Shown piece after piece: positions 44,331-52,407 of a stretch of DNA of 64,000 nucleotides. A program made the translations under genes and the position numbers. This stretch comes from Lachnospiraceae bacterium (GTDB taxonomy: Bacteria; Bacillota; Clostridia; Lachnospirales; Lachnospiraceae). The notes beneath the pieces were generated by a model that saw nothing but the letters and a program-made list of their open reading frames with translations, had not been told where the DNA came from and made no database searches. How positions within the stretch are numbered: the stretch's first letter is position 1; each line of letters opens with the position of its first letter. Location of the stretch: NCBI GenBank assembly GCA_017476665.1, contig JAFUZJ010000019.1, positions 1 through 64,000 on the forward strand, read 5' to 3'.

Positions 44331-44474
44331 TGTAATTCTCCTTAGTCAGCTTCGTCCAACTGTACTGCGATACATGGATAGTATATCAAAAATCTATCTG
44401 ATTCACAACAATAGTTTTGGGAACGCTATGCCAAATACTTTTATATTTTCCTTCTTCTCTGTTTTTATAATTGT

Positions 44475-45695
44475 TCAATATACTCCTGTTGCATGGCCTT
44501 CTCCCCATCCGGCATCCATCACCGTGCCTGTGGCAGTATCATAAGATACATCATATGAGATAGACTGCATATACTCATAAAATGAAAGTCTGGTATCCGG
44601 ATCAGTGATCTCCTCTGTACAATACCCGACGGTGCTGCACGGAATCATCTGCCACACAACATAGTCACTCAGATCTTCCGCGCTCTCTGCGGCCGCCGCC
44701 TCAAAATCCACAGTTGCCCGAAGAAACGCCGTTCTGCCTATGGAGGCATTAAAGACAAAATTTCCAAGACTGTAAAAGATCGGTTTTCCCTTGTAAAATT
44801 CCACACCTTGCAGCACATGAGGGTGAGAACCGATGACTGCGTCTGCGCCGCCATCGATCAATACTTGCGCCAGGCTGCGTTCATATTGCTCCGGACGCTC
44901 CGCTTTCTCCACACCCCAGTGAAGATAAACCATCAGGTAATCACATTGCGCCGCCTTTTCTTCCACTATCTTTGCAAGATAATCCGGATCATAAGCAGAC
45001 AGCATCCCGGGCTGTCTGTTCGTAACGCTCCACTGCGCCGAGGGATAGACCCGGGATGCCGCCAGAAATCCCAATGTATAACCGTTTGTCTCCACCGTGA
45101 TCAGCTCGGCAGCCCGTTCCACCGTTTCACCGGCGCCCATGTATGCAATGCCTGCACCGTCCAGCGCCAGGAATGTGTCCGAAAGCGCCTCTGTTCCATA
45201 ATCCAGCGCATGATTATTTGCAAGACTTGCCAGATCCACGCCCATCTCATTTAACAGCGTAACATTTTGCGGATCTGCCCGGAACGTATAGGTCTTGTCC
45301 TGTTTGGTTCCGCCCGTACTGAAACAAAATTCGTGATTGATCACCGTGTAATCCGCTCCTGTCAGGTCACCCAGCAGCTTCTCTCCGATCATACCATCCA
45401 CACCAGAAGTCAGGTAGGTATGCTCCACACCACTGTGCAGACATACATCCCCCGTATAGACAATCGTGTACGGCTGTATCGGCTCGGGAGACTGCTCCGC
45501 CTCCTCGGCCGCATCCTCAGATCCATCTGTCGGAATATCCTCCGTGTTGTCCGACTGCAGTGATACATATTCCTCCACATCCAGCGTCATAATATCAGCA
45601 GTGTGGGGCTTCCCCGCCCCACACCCGGAGAGCAGAACGATTATTGTCAAAAGGTACAAAAGCCCTCTTCTGTTTTTGCTTTTTCCAAAACCCAT
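44475..45695 (-). CDS. CapA-family lipoprotein
   Basis: A 406-residue secreted protein of the PgsA/CapA family, a metallophosphatase-like fold linked in some species to poly-gamma-glutamate capsule anchoring. The N-terminus has a lipobox, LLSGC. The fold signatures are YTGDVCLHS, VINHEFCF, SLANNHALDYG, VYLHWGVE and GSHPHVLQGVEF..YSLGNFVF, with metal-type Asp, His and Asn. The start is taken at ATG 45693-45695 (MGFGKSKN), preceded by AGAGGTG. No pgsB or pgsC is nearby, so a capsule role is not supported. It lies 69 bases after the PepSY-like gene and may share its operon. Confidence 0.88.
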   Translation of the reverse strand: MGFGKSKNRRGLLYLLTIIVLLSGCGAGKPHTADIMTLDVEEYVSLQSDNTEDIPTDGSEDAAEEAEQSPEPIQPYTIVYTGDVCLHSGVEHTYLTSGVDGMIGEKLLGDLTGADYTVINHEFCFSTGGTKQDKTYTFRADPQNVTLLNEMGVDLASLANNHALDYGTEALSDTFLALDGAGIAYMGAGETVERAAELITVETNGYTLGFLAASRVYPSAQWSVTNRQPGMLSAYDPDYLAKIVEEKAAQCDYLMVYLHWGVEKAERPEQYERSLAQVLIDGGADAVIGSHPHVLQGVEFYKGKPIFYSLGNFVFNASIGRTAFLRATVDFEAAAAESAEDLSDYVVWQMIPCSTVGYCTEEITDPDTRLSFYEYMQSISYDVSYDTATGTVMDAGWGEGHATGVY

Positions 45696-45764
45696 ATCAA
45701 ACACCTCTGCCGTAATCCAAAACCATCTTACCATATTTTGGGATTACGCACAAATAAAAGGTGT

Positions 45765-46913
45765 TCAATGTTCTTCTAAAATTGTCCCGTCTTTGCCATC
45801 CAGAAAGAACACATAAAATTTTCTGTTTTCCTCATCCGTCCATGTAACCTGATAATAAGACTTTCCGTCAAATTCTTGGGAATAATTCTCCGTAAACCAT
45901 GTGCTGCAGTAATACCCATCCGGATCCAGTCCCGACTCCTCCATCCGCAAACGGGCGAACTTTATTGCTTCCTCCAGAGATATCCCGCCGTTATCAATAT
46001 TCCTTTGAATGGCAGTTTCTTTGTATTTTCTGTTGTATCTGCTGTATTCGTTATAATCTTCATCCAAAATAGAACCATCCGCTGCATTGATATAAAAATA
46101 ATAATACGTGTGGCTGACAATATTACTCCAGTTTACGCCATATCGGGCTACCCCACCGTAACGGTCTTTTCTCTCACTTCCTTCGTCAAAATAATGATTT
46201 AATGTGAAACCGTCAAGATTTAATCCCAGTTCTGCCGCCCGGGCAGCTGCAATCTCTATCGCCTGGTCCTCGGTGATGGCAACAGCTGCTGATCTTTCCA
46301 CCTGTTGCGTTTCCATCTGTTGCGTCTCCTCCTGCGCCGCAGCTGCAATAAGGGCATAGTCTCTCTTAGTGCTATAATCCAGCACTTCAAGAATCTCCTC
46401 ATCTGTCATTTCTCTTTGGAGCGGCAGATAAAACCTGCTGAGTGTGGGGAAAAAGCAAATTTTGCCTTCCTCTTCATACGCAGCCGCCTCATCCTCACTG
46501 CTCACCTGTGTCAGTTCTCCCTGCGGGAAGCGCCCACCCATGTATTCCACATAAAGCGTTTCCATACGCTCCTGTTCCGTATCAGAATAGGGGCGATTGA
46601 AGGAATCTGCCTGGACTTCGGCTGACTGCACCTGTTCTTCCAATTCCGATATTGTATTCGGCGTCATTTTCTCCATGCGTTCCTTTAATTGAGAGGTCGC
46701 CAACGCATATGCAGACAGACTCATTCCCCCTATCAAGACCAAACCCAAAGCAGCCACGGCAGCCTTTGTTCCCGCGTTTCTATAGTTCTTCCTGCCTTTA
46801 AACCCTAAATTGCTCTGATGCATCTGCGCCTTCAATGCAGAAATCATTTTATCCTGTCTCTCATCCTCAAGTGCAATATAAGATACCGCCCCGATCAAAT
46901 CTTCTTTTTTCAT
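45765..46913 (-). CDS. Membrane protein with PepSY-like repeats, probable anti-sigma factor
   Basis: A 382-residue protein: about 50 cytoplasmic residues (possible sigma-binding part), a membrane helix (about 52-72), and an extracellular region with two PepSY-like repeats. Each has ITEDQAIEIAAARAAELG / ISLEEAIKFARLRMEESG helices followed by YYxxxW and a DGSILDE / DGTILEE strand. It begins 17 bases after the ECF sigma gene, the usual place of an anti-sigma. The anti-sigma role is inferred from this position and topology, not from a recognised motif. Confidence 0.75.
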   Translation of the reverse strand: MKKEDLIGAVSYIALEDERQDKMISALKAQMHQSNLGFKGRKNYRNAGTKAAVAALGLVLIGGMSLSAYALATSQLKERMEKMTPNTISELEEQVQSAEVQADSFNRPYSDTEQERMETLYVEYMGGRFPQGELTQVSSEDEAAAYEEEGKICFFPTLSRFYLPLQREMTDEEILEVLDYSTKRDYALIAAAAQEETQQMETQQVERSAAVAITEDQAIEIAAARAAELGLNLDGFTLNHYFDEGSERKDRYGGVARYGVNWSNIVSHTYYYFYINAADGSILDEDYNEYSRYNRKYKETAIQRNIDNGGISLEEAIKFARLRMEESGLDPDGYYCSTWFTENYSQEFDGKSYYQVTWTDEENRKFYVFFLDGKDGTILEEH

Positions 46914-46930
46914 TTATCATCCTGCTCCTT

Positions 46931-47428
46931 TCATGATAAAGATGTGTTTCCAACGGCTTTCACCTCGGAAGTTTCCAACTGTATGCGCAGCTGTTCCCTT
47001 CCTCTTTGCAGTCTTTTTTTGACTACGTTTTCGGAAACTTTTAATATCTTCGATATCTCTCTGATCTTGTAGCCCTCTATATAGTGCAGATATATTACGG
47101 CCCGGATTGCAGCCGGAAGCTGCATCAGTTCTTCCAGGACCTCGCCGCTTGCTTCCGGTATATAACCGATATCCAGATCGTCGATATCTATCTGGGGATG
47201 TCTCGTCCGAAACCGCAGCATATCCTTACAAAGATTGTGTGCCACCGTGATCAGCCATGCTTTTTCATGCTCTCTGTCCGCAAATTCCATGCGCTTTTCG
47301 AGATATCTGCAGAACACCTCCTGCACCACATCTTCCGCATCCTGCGTGTTTCTTAACATGACAACGCAGATCCGATATAACAGATTACCATACAGATGTA
47401 CAATCTCCTCTATCCGTTTGTCTTCCAT
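46931..47428 (-). CDS. ECF-type RNA polymerase sigma factor
   Basis: A 165-residue sigma-70-family protein. Region 2 is seen as LLYRICVVMLRNTQDAEDVVQEVFCRYL, and region 4 as AVIYLHYIEGYKIREISKILKVSENVVKKRLQRG. The DAEDVVQEVF motif is the family hallmark. It starts with GAAGGAGG before ATG and is followed 17 bases later by the probable anti-sigma. A perfect 18-bp palindrome overlaps its promoter. Confidence 0.93.
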   Translation of the reverse strand: MEDKRIEEIVHLYGNLLYRICVVMLRNTQDAEDVVQEVFCRYLEKRMEFADREHEKAWLITVAHNLCKDMLRFRTRHPQIDIDDLDIGYIPEASGEVLEELMQLPAAIRAVIYLHYIEGYKIREISKILKVSENVVKKRLQRGREQLRIQLETSEVKAVGNTSLS

Positions 47429-47470
47429 ATCGTCCTCCTTCGCCCAGATTCACCGGACACTGCCGCGCGC

Positions 47471-47488
47471 ATCAGAACCGGTTCTGAT
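47471..47488. promoter_or_regulatory. Perfect 18-bp palindrome at the sigma operon promoter
   Basis: ATCAGAACCGGTTCTGAT, no mismatch and no spacer. It begins at the last two bases of a minus-strand TATAAT (47487-47492) and covers the expected transcription start. It is a likely repressor operator; alternatively it forms a 5'-end mRNA hairpin. Confidence 0.6.
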
Positions 47489-47507
47489 TATAACACGTTT
47501 TGGGATG

Positions 47508-47542
47508 AAAAAAGGTGACTTGCATTTCCAAGCCACCCTTTC
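47508..47542 (-). terminator. Terminator of the BlaI-M56 operon
   Basis: On the minus strand AAAGGGTGGCTTG pairs with CAAGTCACCTTT around GAAATG, and is followed by a T tract. It lies 37 bases after the stop of the M56 gene. Confidence 0.8.
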
Positions 47543-47578
47543 AAAAGTTTATCTTTGAAAACCCGCTTTGCATACGAT

Positions 47579-49756
47579 TCAAGGCACATACTGCTCTCTG
47601 ATACTGCTGATCCCGTCTGCATCCATCTCAATGATATACGGCGGTCCGGAATATCCTCCTTCTATCTCCTGATAAGATGCCAGTCTCTCATCTAAGATTC
47701 TAAGGAATGTGTCCTTGTCCACCTCTTTCGCCTGCTGAATACTGTAACCGTCCTCCCAATCCAAAATTGTGAATATGCAGGCATCTGTTAACACCGCTGG
47801 AACCTGTCTACTCTCCTTGTTATAGACATAAAAACCTCCCGGCATGTCATCCTCAGTCAATCCGAGCTCCTCTGCCCGTTCCGACCCATCTGTGATCCAC
47901 TCTACATCATCCAGCAACAGCCTGTCCCCATCATGCCCGCAGATGTAATAATATACCTTCTCCGGTGCAAACAATGGATAATACCGGGCTAAAGTACCCT
48001 GATCTTTCTCAAAATCCGCATAGCATAACTCTCCAATCATACCTCCGTGGCGAAGCAGTGTGACCATCTGTTTTCCGTTATCTGTCCATTCATCATAATC
48101 TCCGAAATGATAGTCCTCATTTCCCTCCGGAAGTATATGCAGTTTCAGTCCGTCCAACCGAAAGTCTTCCGCCGTCAACCGATCTGTCTCATATTGATAG
48201 ACATACATTCCCGCGCTCGTCAGGGGATGCAGATAGACCGTACTGCTATCCTCGCTTACAAACTTTTCGCAGTAATTGTCCCCCTGGGTAAAATTACATC
48301 CAATAGACTTCAGATCCAACCCTGTAATAACCGCCCTGTCATTTTTGGAGTAGACAAACAGTCCATAATAATCACTGAAAATAATAATATCCTTATCCGC
48401 ATACAAAATCTGTGTATTATCAGCTCCCTCTGTGGCTGCCAGGTTCACTATTGGACGGGGCACTTCAACAAATTCTCCGTGAAACACAGAACTGCTTAAT
48501 GCATCCTCTATATCTTTTAAGCTGACCGTTTCTACCTTTATTTCTGTCCCTTGCGGAAAAATTTTCGCAAGCGCCGTCTCAACAGAATTCTGCAGTTCCT
48601 TTTTATCCTCAATCTCCTGAACTGTCTGTGCGCATGCAATCACTGCTTCCACATGCATCCCACTGTTTTCGTCCTCTGTTACCGTAATCCTGGCGGTTAC
48701 TACTTCCGGCATGTTCTCAATCTGTTCTTCTGTCGTTTTCGCGACAGCCTGCCAGGTCTTTAAATCCTTATTTTTATCTTCACTTAAAGATCCTTCCGTC
48801 CGGCTCCCTTCCTCCTTGTCAGATATGGGGTTAGTTAAAAAGCATACCGCCACCACAACACAGCCAACCAATGCACACAGGAGCACCCAGAAAGCCGGTT
48901 TCTTATAGTGCAGCACGCCCTTTACCCGCCTCTTGACATCCGTTTCTCCAAAGGCAAGTGGGCAGGCCGCGATCACACGCCGTGGCATGCTCAGTGCAAG
49001 AAGCGCCTCCGAGTAGGCCGCCGCATACGCCCTGCCTTTATCCTGTATCACTTTTTCATCACAGGCTGCCTCTATGTCCCTGCACAGCAGAATATATGCC
49101 ACCCAGCAGGCAGGATTGAACCAGTACACCGAAAGCAGCACAAATCCCAATGGTTTCCACCAATGGTCAAGTCGCTTGATGTGGGCTGCTTCATGGGCTT
49201 TCACCATATCATAAGTCTGTCCGCCCAAAGAGGACGGCAGATAGATCACGGGACGAATCATCCCTAAGATAAACGGTGTCTTTACCTCATCACAGACCAT
49301 GATACGCTCTCCCACCGGAATACTCGCCCGCACCTTTCTTTTCAACAGCCAAAAGCTGAGAAGCGCATAGGAAAGCATCAGGAGCATACCTATGACCCAT
49401 ACAAAAGATGCTGCCGCAAGTATGATCTGGAGAGGATTCGCACTGTCTTCCATTGCCGGTGCAAACGTCTCCGAAATCACCGGATTTACCGTATCGTTGA
49501 TGACAGAAATCCCTGTATGGATCGCCGGTTTCCGCTCCATCGCAATATCAGGCGGAATCACTTCCCCGCTGGGCAACAGACTGAACACACTCTCCAGGGA
49601 AAACGGGCACACCAGCCTGATGGCTACAAGCGCCCACAAAATACAGGTGATCCACCTGGGCGCCTTCTTCAGCAGGAAGCGCAGAACGATCACGGCAAGG
49701 ATCAGCCATGTGGCATTGATGCTCAGATTCAGAATTTTTAAGAATACTGTGCTCAT
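47579..49756 (-). CDS. BlaR1/MecR1-like M56 membrane metalloprotease with long sensor domain
   Basis: A 725-residue antirepressor-type protease. Four N-terminal membrane helices enclose the M56 zinc site HEAAH in MVKAHEAAHIKRLDHW, and the later DIEAACDEKV carries the third ligand region. A further helix (about 292-312) leads to a ~410-residue extracellular domain. That domain lacks SxxK, SxN and KTG boxes, so it is not a beta-lactam-binding domain as in BlaR1; it looks beta-rich and may read another envelope signal. It overlaps the repressor gene by 4 bases and would cleave or inactivate it on stimulation. Confidence 0.88.
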   Translation of the reverse strand: MSTVFLKILNLSINATWLILAVIVLRFLLKKAPRWITCILWALVAIRLVCPFSLESVFSLLPSGEVIPPDIAMERKPAIHTGISVINDTVNPVISETFAPAMEDSANPLQIILAAASFVWVIGMLLMLSYALLSFWLLKRKVRASIPVGERIMVCDEVKTPFILGMIRPVIYLPSSLGGQTYDMVKAHEAAHIKRLDHWWKPLGFVLLSVYWFNPACWVAYILLCRDIEAACDEKVIQDKGRAYAAAYSEALLALSMPRRVIAACPLAFGETDVKRRVKGVLHYKKPAFWVLLCALVGCVVVAVCFLTNPISDKEEGSRTEGSLSEDKNKDLKTWQAVAKTTEEQIENMPEVVTARITVTEDENSGMHVEAVIACAQTVQEIEDKKELQNSVETALAKIFPQGTEIKVETVSLKDIEDALSSSVFHGEFVEVPRPIVNLAATEGADNTQILYADKDIIIFSDYYGLFVYSKNDRAVITGLDLKSIGCNFTQGDNYCEKFVSEDSSTVYLHPLTSAGMYVYQYETDRLTAEDFRLDGLKLHILPEGNEDYHFGDYDEWTDNGKQMVTLLRHGGMIGELCYADFEKDQGTLARYYPLFAPEKVYYYICGHDGDRLLLDDVEWITDGSERAEELGLTEDDMPGGFYVYNKESRQVPAVLTDACIFTILDWEDGYSIQQAKEVDKDTFLRILDERLASYQEIEGGYSGPPYIIEMDADGISSIREQYVP

Positions 49757-50160
49757 TCCCTGCCCTCCTTAAACGCATCAATCATCTGCCTGATCTCCTC
49801 CGCTTCCTCCACCGTCAGCCTTTTCCTTGCGATAAAAGCAGCGATAAAAGCAGGCAGAGAACCGTCAAAGGAATCCTCTATAATATGTTCTGTCTTGGAA
49901 GAATAAAATGCTTCCCGGGAAACCAACGATGTGACAACGCCATCTTTATTCTGGAGCAAGCCCTTTTCGCACAGCTTCCGAAGCACCGTGTAGGTCGTGG
50001 GTTTCTTCCACTGAAGCTCCTTTTCACACAGCTTCACCAGCTCACCGGAAGCAATCGGTTCATGCGCCCAGACAATATCCGCAAATCTCTCCTGCACTGC
50101 CCCCAGTTCAATTTCTTTCCCAAATAACTCTTTTTCATCCTCTTTTCCGCTCTTGCGCAT
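49753..50160 (-). CDS. BlaI/MecI/CopY-family repressor
   Basis: A 135-residue winged-helix repressor. DNA-binding domain at about 20-90 (LGAVQERFADIVWAHEP, KKPTTYTVLRKLCEKGLLQ), then a C-terminal dimer region with ALTVEEAEEIRQMI-like helices. It overlaps the M56 gene (ATGA). Two identical palindromes in its own promoter are its likely operators. No beta-lactamase gene is next to it, so the target may be the operon itself plus genes elsewhere. Confidence 0.93.
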   Translation of the reverse strand: MRKSGKEDEKELFGKEIELGAVQERFADIVWAHEPIASGELVKLCEKELQWKKPTTYTVLRKLCEKGLLQNKDGVVTSLVSREAFYSSKTEHIIEDSFDGSLPAFIAAFIARKRLTVEEAEEIRQMIDAFKEGRE

Positions 50161-50179
50161 ATCTCATCCTACTTTCTTG

Positions 50180-50233
50180 GTTTATCTGGATAAACTCTAT
50201 GTTTAGTTTATCGCGATAAACCACTTTTGTCAA
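50180..50233 (-). promoter_or_regulatory. Promoter with two BlaI-type operators
   Basis: TTGACA (50228-50233) and TAAACT (50205-50210), spacer 17. Two perfect 16-bp palindromes, GTTTATC-NN-GATAAAC, lie at 50206-50221 (in the promoter spacer and -10) and at 50180-50195 (just downstream). Centres are 26 bases apart. Binding at either would block polymerase. Confidence 0.85.
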
Positions 50234-50263
50234 CAACTATTTTTCCTTCAAAAAAACAGAACG

Positions 50264-50287
50264 AAAAAACGGCGGGATGCCCCGCCG
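50264..50287 (-). terminator. Terminator of the lactonase-type gene
   Basis: On the minus strand CGGCGGG-GCAT-CCCGCCG is followed by TTTTTT. It lies 43 bases after the stop of the gene at 50330. Confidence 0.9.
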
Positions 50288-50329
50288 CCTTTGCTTTTCG
50301 CTATTTATGTCACCACTTTACGCCACTCT

Positions 50330-51412
50330 TTACGCCCGCTTTGTACTTCCCAGTTTCAGGAACAAAATACAGTTGGGCACATCCACCTTGATGGGCGGAC
50401 CGTTCATGACCATATATCCGGCCTCCAGATTCAGACTAAAGAAAGTCATATTATTGCTCTCATGGTTCAGGGAAACCAGATACTTGTCATTCGGGAAAAA
50501 TTCCGCATCCTTGGGATAATCTCCCGCTACCGGAAGACAGAACTTTTGCGTCAGCATACCTGTCTCCGTATCCACGGAAAATACCACCACCGAATTATCA
50601 CCGGCATTGGAAGAAAGCATATACTTGTAATCCGCCGAAAAACTCAGCGCACTGGCTGCGTTGGTACTTCCCTTCTCCATCTTTACCGTATGGACCGACT
50701 GAATCTTCTCAAAGACAGGCCTGTCCTTTTCCACCTCATAAGAGTACACGTCAATGCTGCAGGTCCACTCATGAACCACATAGATAAATCTGCCATCCAG
50801 CGAAATCTTGATATGTCTGGGGCCGGAATCCAGTTCACTGTGCAAAATATCCACCAGCTTTACCTTGCCCCACTCCACATCCACCGCATATACCTTCACA
50901 TGATCCATGCCCTGATCCGCCACCAGCAGGAACTTGTTGTCATGGGTCATGCGGGCACAGTTGATATGCGGACGTGAATTTCTCTCGGCAATACTGCCCA
51001 AGCCCTTGTGGAACACCTCATCCGTGATCTCCCCGATGGATCCGTCCTCGTGCAGGCGCAAAACGGTAAGCTTTCCGTCATGGTATCCCGAAACGAACAA
51101 AAGACTGTTGGTATAATCCACCGAAACATAGCAGCCCCGCATGCCGTTGATCGGCGCAAAATTGATCATCTTCAGATTTCCGTCGGGCAGGATCGCATAG
51201 GATTCCACCCCAAAATCCGTAATGGAATACATATATTTACAGTTATGAGACACCGTGATATAAGATGAGTTGGTGATCTCCACCTTGCTTTTTTCTTTGA
51301 AACGTCCGTTTTTCATATCCACATCATAAATCCGGATTCCGTGGCTATCTCCCTGCGTATAGGTGGATACATATGCCACATATTTGTCCGGCGCTTTCGC
51401 TTTTTCCGCCAT
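50330..51412 (-). CDS. Lactonase-family seven-bladed beta-propeller protein
   Basis: A 360-residue cytosolic protein of the lactonase family (6-phosphogluconolactonase Pgl/YbhE-like fold). Repeated blade motifs are visible: YVSTYTQGDSHGIRIYDVD, NSLLFVSGYHDGKLTV, KFLLVADQGMDHVKVYAVD, PRHIKISLDGRFIYVVHE, LSFSADYKYMLSSNAGDNSVVVF and FPNDKYLVSLNHESNNMTFF. The family includes true 6-phosphogluconolactonases but also other or unknown functions; the real substrate cannot be told. AGGAGG precedes the start. Confidence 0.88.
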   Translation of the reverse strand: MAEKAKAPDKYVAYVSTYTQGDSHGIRIYDVDMKNGRFKEKSKVEITNSSYITVSHNCKYMYSITDFGVESYAILPDGNLKMINFAPINGMRGCYVSVDYTNSLLFVSGYHDGKLTVLRLHEDGSIGEITDEVFHKGLGSIAERNSRPHINCARMTHDNKFLLVADQGMDHVKVYAVDVEWGKVKLVDILHSELDSGPRHIKISLDGRFIYVVHEWTCSIDVYSYEVEKDRPVFEKIQSVHTVKMEKGSTNAASALSFSADYKYMLSSNAGDNSVVVFSVDTETGMLTQKFCLPVAGDYPKDAEFFPNDKYLVSLNHESNNMTFFSLNLEAGYMVMNGPPIKVDVPNCILFLKLGSTKRA

Positions 51413-51444
51413 GGATATTCCTCCTTCATTTTCTTATTTTTTTA

Positions 51445-51472
51445 GGGCACACTTTCCTGAAAAAGTGCGCCC
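51445..51472 (-). repeat. Inverted repeat in the lactonase leader
   Basis: GGGCGCACUUU and AAAGUGUGCCC pair (one G-U) on the minus-strand RNA with a UUCAGG loop. No T tract follows on the minus strand, so it is not a clear terminator. It could protect the leader or be a weak attenuator. Confidence 0.5.
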
Positions 51473-51504
51473 TGCGTGATTCAATAGGATGCTATTCTGC
51501 TTGA

Positions 51505-51783
51505 TTAATCATTACAGTCGCATTTTTCCTCGTAATTGTATGCAAAATCTGTTCTGAGGGGAGGCATGCCGCAAGGAGGCTCATTCTGCGGACCAGGGCC
51601 AAATTCCCCTCTCCTGCCTCTGCCCGGTCTGCCATTGCGATCACAGCCGCAGTCGTCACGATCATCGTCACGTCCATTGCCGCAGCCGCGATCATTGCCA
51701 TTCCAGCAATTATTGTTGCCACAGCCGCAATTGCAGCACAACAGGAGTAATAAGATAATCCAACAATTCATCGTTTTACCCAT
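51505..51783 (-). CDS. Small Cys/Gly/Asn-rich membrane or secreted protein
   Basis: 92 residues: a short hydrophobic N-terminus (MNCWIILLLLLCCN...) followed by Cys-Gly-Cys, Asn- and Asp-rich stretches with about 13 cysteines, and a basic RPGRGRRG patch. Similar small CCGN-rich proteins occur in Lachnospiraceae, but their role is unknown; thiol cross-linking or metal binding are guesses. Neither ATG candidate has a good ribosome site. A second open frame overlaps and is probably spurious. It begins 12 bases after the DUF5662 stop. Confidence 0.5.
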   Translation of the reverse strand: MGKTMNCWIILLLLLCCNCGCGNNNCWNGNDRGCGNGRDDDRDDCGCDRNGRPGRGRRGEFGPGPQNEPPCGMPPLRTDFAYNYEEKCDCND

Positions 51784-51795
51784 ATTGAATATATT

Positions 51796-52407
51796 TTACT
51801 GTATGATATTCTGTTTTCTCCCGTTGTTGCCTGTCTTTGCCGACTTTGTTTTTCGGGAATTCCCTTTGCGGACCAAATTCTTCCGGATACTCCGAAAAGT
51901 CCTCTCTTCCCCGTACTCGGCCAGCATTTTCAGATACTTTTCCAAAACCTTCGCCGTATATTCATGCATAACGTGCGCGTTTTTCCCTTTCAGGAAATAA
52001 GCATAGGCATCCTTGTCCGTGTACTCTTTTCCTTTATACACTTTACATGCCGCAATACGGTCCATGATCATCTCTGCAATATATCGATCCGGCATCGGCA
52101 CCGGCACCATCTCCCCGGGTCTCGCCTTCTTATTGTAGTCGATCCAGTATTCATAATGGTGCTTATTGCGCCCCTTATGGTGCAGCCACGCGGAGGAATA
52201 GCCGATTGCCTCCCGCTCCGCGTCATTTGGACTGCGATTTCCCTGGTAATAATGCACTCCAACCAGAAATTCCGCCGGACTGTACTTGGACAGATCATGC
52301 AGCAGTCCCTGTCTGTACAGACCCACCCGGAAGCATCCCTGCGCCACCAGATACTTGTGATATGTGATTGTCTTAAAATGCTTCCTTGCAGCCTGTAATT
52401 TATGCAT
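51796..52407 (-). CDS. DUF5662 protein
   Basis: A 203-residue soluble basic protein. Conserved-looking features are HKYLVAQGCFRVGLYRQGLLHDLSKYSPAEF near the N-terminus, with His-Asp as in HD-type metal sites (LLHDLSKYS), and later AWLHHKGRNKHHYEYW, rich in His. A metal-dependent role is possible but not shown. The start is placed at ATG 52405-52407, preceded by AGGGGTG, and overlaps the stop of the GlgX-like gene by 8 bases, so the two are coupled. The last ~30 residues are Lys/Arg-rich. Confidence 0.82.
   Translation of the reverse strand: MHKLQAARKHFKTITYHKYLVAQGCFRVGLYRQGLLHDLSKYSPAEFLVGVHYYQGNRSPNDAEREAIGYSSAWLHHKGRNKHHYEYWIDYNKKARPGEMVPVPMPDRYIAEMIMDRIAACKVYKGKEYTDKDAYAYFLKGKNAHVMHEYTAKVLEKYLKMLAEYGEERTFRSIRKNLVRKGNSRKTKSAKTGNNGRKQNIIQ

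Noticed and set aside
51492-51722. Alternative 76-codon frame over the Cys-rich gene
   Set aside because: Composition of Ala/Met/Ile/Thr from CG-rich repeats; the Cys-rich frame starts earlier and has a plausible hydrophobic N-terminus.
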